Of a stretch of DNA of 9,068 nucleotides, positions 6,022 through 9,068 are shown one piece after another. Each line of letters begins with the position of its first letter. Positions within the stretch are counted from its first letter, which is position 1. The stretch is from Thermoplasmatales archaeon (GTDB lineage: Archaea > Thermoplasmatota > E2 > DHVEG-1). The stretch lies in contig JAGMDE010000085.1 in NCBI GenBank assembly GCA_023128855.1, positions 1-9,068 on the forward strand, read 5' to 3'. The notes beneath the pieces were generated by a model that was not told where the DNA came from, did not search any database, and saw nothing but the letters and a program-made list of their open reading frames with translations. A program made the translations under genes and the position numbers.

Positions 6022-6270
6022 ATAAAAGGCTACTAAACTTGTTATAAAAAAAGAACAAAAAAAAGCTAATACTGCCCATATTGCTGACATTACTTCCCCT
6101 ATTGAAATTCCTATTGAACTTAAAAGATAATAAGGCAGAAGAAAAAATAAACAAAAAAATCCTAATAAAGCAAAATATGGAACAAATTTTTCAAAATAGT
6201 TATCATAACTATCAACAGATTTTAAACACCAATTAATTCCAGCTCGGAATATAATTCTTAATTTCACCAT
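5998..6270 (-). CDS. Small two-helix membrane protein, hypothetical
   Basis: Not recognised. A 90-residue protein has a basic N-terminus (MVKLRIIFRAG), a polar stretch (12-29), and two hydrophobic helices at about 30-51 and 60-84, then a short tail ending MHGWF. By the positive-inside rule both termini would be cytoplasmic. It is probably a real gene: a TATA-like AGTATATTT on minus (about 6291-6299) is centred about 25 nt upstream of ATG 6270, as expected for a leaderless mRNA. Its 3' end overlaps that of the plus-strand gene by 24 nt. No catalytic motif is visible, and the two cysteines at 40 and 72 are within the membrane segments. Confidence 0.55.
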   Translation of the reverse strand: MVKLRIIFRAGINWCLKSVDSYDNYFEKFVPYFALLGFFCLFFLLPYYLLSSIGISIGEVMSAIWAVLAFFCSFFITSLVAFYLQMHGWF

Positions 6271-6290
6271 TCCAATCTCTCAATTATTCA

Positions 6291-6299
6291 AAATATACT
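6291..6299 (-). promoter_or_regulatory. TATA box of the small membrane protein gene
   Basis: On the minus strand this reads AGTATATTT, centred about 25 nt before ATG 6270. The distance matches a leaderless transcript and is the best evidence that the short ORF is expressed. Confidence 0.4.
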
Positions 6300-6417
6300 A
6301 TTTGTTAATAGATTTTACTACAAAACATAACGATGATATACAAACAAAATTTCAGGATGTCCCGCCAGTCGTCATGCTGCCTTGCGAGTAGTATATTATA
6401 ATAAACTTTTAGTTTAG

Positions 6418-6489
6418 AGCCGCTGGTGGGAATTGAACCCACGACCTATTCCTTACCAAGGAATCGCTATACCTCTAAGCCACAGCGGC
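6418..6489 (-). tRNA. tRNA-Thr (anticodon GGU)
   Basis: Reading the minus strand gives a complete 72-nt cloverleaf. The acceptor stem GCCGCTG pairs with CAGCGGC, and the anticodon arm is ATTCC-TTGGTAA-GGAAT. The variable loop has 5 nt and the T arm is GTGGG-TTCAATT-CCCAC. The 7-nt anticodon loop puts GGT at 34-36, so it decodes ACC and ACU (Thr). The discriminator, base 73, is U, as known for archaeal tRNA-Thr. There is no intron and no encoded CCA (TCTAAAC follows), so CCA must be added by the nucleotidyltransferase. The D stem has only three clear pairs (GCT/AGC). A possible TATA element (CTAAAATAAAC on minus, around 6518-6528) would start transcription a few bases before G1. It is divergent from mptA. 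Confidence 0.95.
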
Positions 6490-6555
6490 ATATTTAATCC
6501 CCCTGAATAGAGAGAGGTTTATTTTAGTTTTTGCAAATCTGGGTTGAAAGCGAAG

Positions 6556-6565
6556 CTTAATTATA
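6556..6565 (+). promoter_or_regulatory. Possible TATA box of mptA
   Basis: CTTAATTATA is centred near 6561, predicting a start at about 6587 and an 11-nt leader before ATG 6598. A weaker run, CTTATTTTT (6571-6579), would give a leaderless mRNA. Both are consistent with ATG 6598 and not with the earlier in-frame TTG 6544. Confidence 0.35.
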
Positions 6566-6597
6566 CCCTACTTATTTTTGGGTCGGGGCAATTATAC

Positions 6598-7476
6598 ATG
6601 AAATCTATAGATTTACCAGATGTTCAATCACGACCATCTCCACAAAATTTTAAGTTAACCCGTGTTGGAGTAACAGGCGTAAAAAAACTTGTAACTATAA
6701 GAAGACCTGGTAAAAAAACCGCAGTCCCTCTTGTAGTTAAAATGGATTTATTTGTTGATCTCCCTGCAGCTCAAAAGGGAAGCCACATGTCTCGCAATCT
6801 AGAACTAGTTTCAGATATTATTGATGAGAATCTTCAAAAACCAGTTACTGACCTTGAGTCATTTTGTGCACAAACTGCAAAATTACTTTTAGAAAAACAT
6901 AACTACGCAAATTTTTCAGAAGTAAAAGCAGAAGCTGATTACTTTTTAGAAAGAGAGTATCCCTCTGGAAAAAAAGGATTAGAACCTTTCAAACTTGTTG
7001 CAGAAGCCCGTGCTAAATCAAATGGGGAGATTAAAAAACTCATTGGTGTAAGAGTAATTGGAATGACCGCTTGTCCATGTGCTCAAGAAGTAATCAAAAC
7101 TTTAGGTAAATATGAACAAAAAGATATCCCACCCACTCACAATCAAAGAAACATAACAACTTTAATGATCGAAGTTCCAGGAGAAAATAAATCAGTTGAT
7201 GCAAACGATTTAATAGATATAGCTGAACGATCTTTTAGTAGCCCAACTTATGGCATCCTTAAACGAAAAGAAGAGGGGCAACTTGTTTTTAATGCACATA
7301 AAAATCCAAAGTTTGTAGAGGATGTTGTAAGAGATATACTGAGTGCTATTTTAAAGAAATACAAAAAATTACCAGATGATGTAATTGTTGTAGTGAGAAG
7401 CGAAAGTGAGGAGTCAATTCATAAACATAATGCATTTGCAGAGCGAGTAACAACCCTTGGCGAACTTAGGAAATAA
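6598..7476 (+). CDS. mptA: GTP cyclohydrolase MptA (type IB/IV)
   Basis: Fe(II)-dependent GTP cyclohydrolase of the COG1469 (FolE2/MptA) family. In archaea it converts GTP to 7,8-dihydro-D-neopterin 2',3'-cyclic phosphate, the first step toward methanopterin-type carriers. The 292-residue protein carries the family hallmarks: LPDVQSRP at the N-terminus (6-13), TRVGVTGVKKLV (21-32), KGSHMSRNLE (60-69), the active-site GMTACPCAQE (155-164) with C159 and C161, THNQR (180-184), and SIHKHNAFAE (273-282). The reading frame is open back to TTG 6544, adding 18 residues (ending GSGQLY), but family members begin just before the LPDVQ motif, so ATG 6598 is used. It is a single gene divergent from tRNA-Thr. 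The next enzyme, MptB, is not in the window. Bacterial FolE2 makes dihydroneopterin triphosphate instead; archaeal-type product is inferred from the host. Confidence 0.95.
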   Translation: MKSIDLPDVQSRPSPQNFKLTRVGVTGVKKLVTIRRPGKKTAVPLVVKMDLFVDLPAAQKGSHMSRNLELVSDIIDENLQKPVTDLESFCAQTAKLLLEKHNYANFSEVKAEADYFLEREYPSGKKGLEPFKLVAEARAKSNGEIKKLIGVRVIGMTACPCAQEVIKTLGKYEQKDIPPTHNQRNITTLMIEVPGENKSVDANDLIDIAERSFSSPTYGILKRKEEGQLVFNAHKNPKFVEDVVRDILSAILKKYKKLPDDVIVVVRSESEESIHKHNAFAERVTTLGELRK

Positions 7477-7548
7477 TTTTTATGAGTCTATATTCAGAAG
7501 CTAGAGAAACCTTGAAAGATATTTTATGAACAACCAATCTTGAAAAGA

Positions 7549-7557
7549 TTTAATATA
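7549..7557 (+). promoter_or_regulatory. TATA box of the dehydrogenase gene
   Basis: TTTAATATA is centred on 7553, 27 nt before ATG 7580, with no Shine-Dalgarno sequence in between (ATTACAGCACCTC precedes the ATG). This indicates a leaderless mRNA. Two near-identical motifs, CTTGAAAGAT (7511-7520) and CTTGAAAAGAT (7539-7549), lie at and just upstream of the box. Confidence 0.55.
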
Positions 7558-7579
7558 TCTTTTTTGATTACAGCACCTC

Positions 7580-8707
7580 ATGTCAAAATATAAGATAGCT
7601 TGGTTACCTGGAGATGGTGTTGGAAACGATGTAATGGACTGCGCAAAAATCATACTTGACACCATTGGTCTTGACGCTGAATATATTCATGGGGATGTTG
7701 GTTGGGAGTTTTGGAAAAAAGAAGGAAATCCTTTACCCGATAGAACAATTAAAATTTTAAAAGAAACAGATTGCTGTCTTTTTGGTGCAATCACATCAAA
7801 ACCAAAAGATGAAGCTGCAAAAGAATTAGCACCAGAATTACAGGACAAAGGTTATGTGTATTCTAGCCCAATTGTGGGACTAAGACAGCTTCTAAATCTT
7901 CATACAAATATGCGACCTTGTAAAGCATTTGAAGGAAATCCATTGAACTATCGTGATGATATTGATCTCATTGTCTTCCGAGAAAATACCCAAGGACTCT
8001 ATGCAGGCGTAGAATTTCATCCAGTTCCAAAAGAAGTATTTAACGCATTAATGGTCCATCCAAAAATGAAAAAATTTGATGGAGTTCCACTTGATGATCT
8101 AGCAATATCAACTCGTATTTTCACTCGTAAAGGATGCCAAAGTATTATTCGTCAGGCTTTTGAATATGCTAAGAAACATAATAGAAAAACTGTAACTGTA
8201 ATCGAAAAACCAAATGTTATAAGAGAAACTAGCGGTCTGATGATCCGAGAAGCAAGAAAAATTGCAGAGGAATATCCTGGAATTGAACTATGGGAGACAA
8301 ATGTTGATGCTATGTGTATGTGGCTTGTAAAAAACCCACAAAAGTATGATGTTCTATTATCATCTAACATGTTTGGCGATATAATTTCAGATCTTTCTGC
8401 ACAGCTTGTTGGTGGTCTTGGATTTGCAGCAAGTGGAAACATCGGGGACAACTACGCATTATTTGAGCCGACACATGGTAGCGCACCAAAATATGCAGGC
8501 ATGTATAAGGTAAACCCAATGGCCATGCTCTTATCGGTAAAGTTGATGCTTGATTGGCTTGGTGAAAAAAAACATGCTTCTAATCTAGATAAGGCTATAG
8601 CCCAAGTGATAAAAGAAGGGTTGGTTAAAACCTACGATCTTGGGGGTAATAATACCACACTTGAGGTTGCAGAGGGAGTAGCTAAAAAATTTGATACATT
8701 AAGTTAG
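7580..8707 (+). CDS. Isocitrate/isopropylmalate-family dehydrogenase
   Basis: Oxidative decarboxylase of a 2R,3S-hydroxy acid in the cytosol. The 375-residue protein has the LPGDGVGNDV start (9-18). Substrate-binding arginines are R102, R112 and R134 in LRQLLNLHTNMRP and FRENTQGLYAG, and the catalytic pair is Y141 and K210. The metal aspartates are D243, D267 and D271 (NMFGDIISDLSAQ). S96 matches the substrate-binding Ser113 of E. coli isocitrate dehydrogenase, but the residue equivalent to Asn115 is Ile98. K304 and Y305 in EPTHGSAPKYAG match the E. coli Lys344/Tyr345 pair that selects NADP. Together this favours an isocitrate dehydrogenase using NADP, but 375 residues falls between isopropylmalate (about 350) and classical isocitrate (about 410) enzymes, and homoisocitrate or another 2-hydroxy acid is possible. 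A TATA box 27 nt upstream fixes the start. Similar short forms are also common in bacteria. Confidence 0.88.
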   Translation: MSKYKIAWLPGDGVGNDVMDCAKIILDTIGLDAEYIHGDVGWEFWKKEGNPLPDRTIKILKETDCCLFGAITSKPKDEAAKELAPELQDKGYVYSSPIVGLRQLLNLHTNMRPCKAFEGNPLNYRDDIDLIVFRENTQGLYAGVEFHPVPKEVFNALMVHPKMKKFDGVPLDDLAISTRIFTRKGCQSIIRQAFEYAKKHNRKTVTVIEKPNVIRETSGLMIREARKIAEEYPGIELWETNVDAMCMWLVKNPQKYDVLLSSNMFGDIISDLSAQLVGGLGFAASGNIGDNYALFEPTHGSAPKYAGMYKVNPMAMLLSVKLMLDWLGEKKHASNLDKAIAQVIKEGLVKTYDLGGNNTTLEVAEGVAKKFDTLS

Positions 8708-8730
8708 TTACTTACAGATACTTTCTTTCG

Positions 8731-9068
8731 CTATCGACGTTTTCTATAGAAGAATAGTGAAATTAATAGAACAGCTACTAGTAAAACAGTGACTTCAAAC
8801 CCTGGAGTGCCAGAACCACCAGATTGAATAGTTATCTGCACGTATGTTTCATTATATTCGCCGTAAAGATCGCTGGCTTTTGCGTATATGGTAACCTGTG
8901 AACCGCTAGGTAAACCTGTTGTATTCCATATATATGACCAGCTGCCGTCTGTGAGATCAGCTTCAATCCAATTGCCGCCTCCAATTTTTACCTCGGCACT
9001 TAGTAATAAACCCTCCGGATCGCTAGCAGTACCTTCAATGGTCACAACCTCTCCTTTTTCTATTGTTG
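8731..9068 (-). CDS. Surface protein with Ig-like domain and PGF-CTERM anchor (C-terminal part)
   Basis: The frame is open to the window's right edge, so only the last 111 codons are seen; the GTG at 9045 is an internal Val, not the start. The visible part is one Ig-like beta domain with the common signature ...TIEGTASDPEG...GGGNWIEADLTDGSWSYIWNTTGL..., normally repeated in tandem in archaeal cell-surface proteins. A Gly/Ser linker (GGSG) leads to a PGF motif, a hydrophobic helix of about 18 residues, and the basic end YRKRR. That tripartite tail is PGF-CTERM, the signal cleaved and lipid-linked by archaeosortase A in haloarchaea. The protein is therefore exported and anchored to the cell surface. 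Its N-terminal domains and function lie outside the window. It is convergent with the dehydrogenase, 23 nt between stops. Confidence 0.85.
   Translation of the reverse strand, partial: TIEKGEVVTIEGTASDPEGLLLSAEVKIGGGNWIEADLTDGSWSYIWNTTGLPSGSQVTIYAKASDLYGEYNETYVQITIQSGGSGTPGFEVTVLLVAVLLISLFFYRKRR

Noticed and set aside
6325..6345. ACGATGA as a C box of a C/D small RNA
   Set aside because: One mismatch to the C box and no D box CTGA at a proper distance.
6544..6597. N-terminal extension of MptA from TTG 6544
   Set aside because: Family members start at the LPDVQ region, the extension has no conserved motif, and ATG 6598 has its own upstream TATA-like sequence.
8152..8451. Minus-strand ORF of 99 codons inside the dehydrogenase gene
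   Set aside because: Antisense to a gene with all catalytic residues; the translation shows no domain.
1..9068. CRISPR arrays, insertion sequences, integrase or defence genes
   Set aside because: No regularly spaced repeats, transposase motifs or terminal repeats were found on either strand.

Overview
This AT-rich window is archaeal. It carries a sliding clamp (PCNA), transcription factor TFS, the RNase P protein Rnp2, archaeal-type GTP cyclohydrolase MptA, a tRNA-Thr gene with no encoded CCA and U73, TATA boxes placed for leaderless mRNAs, and a PGF-CTERM surface protein. The lineage is inferred, not proven: a euryarchaeal-type genome, most likely Thermoplasmatota (a sediment group related to Marine Benthic Group D would fit). 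No rRNA or other phylogenetic marker was compared.

Layout. Left part (about 48-3163), all on the plus strand: a Nudix hydrolase overlapping tfs by ATGA, then a lineage-specific secreted protein, pcn, rnp2 only 13 nt behind pcn, and a small winged-helix regulator. This is an information-processing block (elongation factor, clamp, RNase P) with one exported-protein gene placed between tfs and pcn. Middle part (3200-6270): an M29-type metallopeptidase on plus, convergent with an AmpG/PAT-like MFS transporter on minus. Then comes a short exported protein on plus that overlaps, tail to tail by 24 nt, a two-helix membrane protein on minus. Right part (6418-9068): tRNA-Thr(GGU) on minus, divergent from mptA on plus, then an isocitrate/isopropylmalate-family dehydrogenase on plus. 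The C-terminal end of an Ig-like, PGF-CTERM-anchored surface protein enters from the right edge on minus.

How genes work together. Nudix-tfs and pcn-rnp2 look like co-transcribed pairs. MptA makes the pterin precursor for tetrahydromethanopterin-type C1 carriers. The dehydrogenase belongs to central carbon or 2-oxo-acid metabolism. The other genes look individually transcribed. Signals are mixed: some genes have strong GGGGAGG-type ribosome sites (secreted protein 1, pcn, M29 peptidase, secreted protein 2). Others have a TATA box about 25-27 nt before the start codon and no such site (Nudix, small membrane protein, dehydrogenase), which indicates leaderless mRNAs.

I found no CRISPR array, insertion sequence, integrase, phage gene or defence system. 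The least explained parts are the two exported proteins, short repeats and inverted repeats in front of the winged-helix and M29 genes, and two GC-richer patches in otherwise AT-rich spacers (about 3171-3202 and 6355-6392). No spacer exceeds 300 bases.
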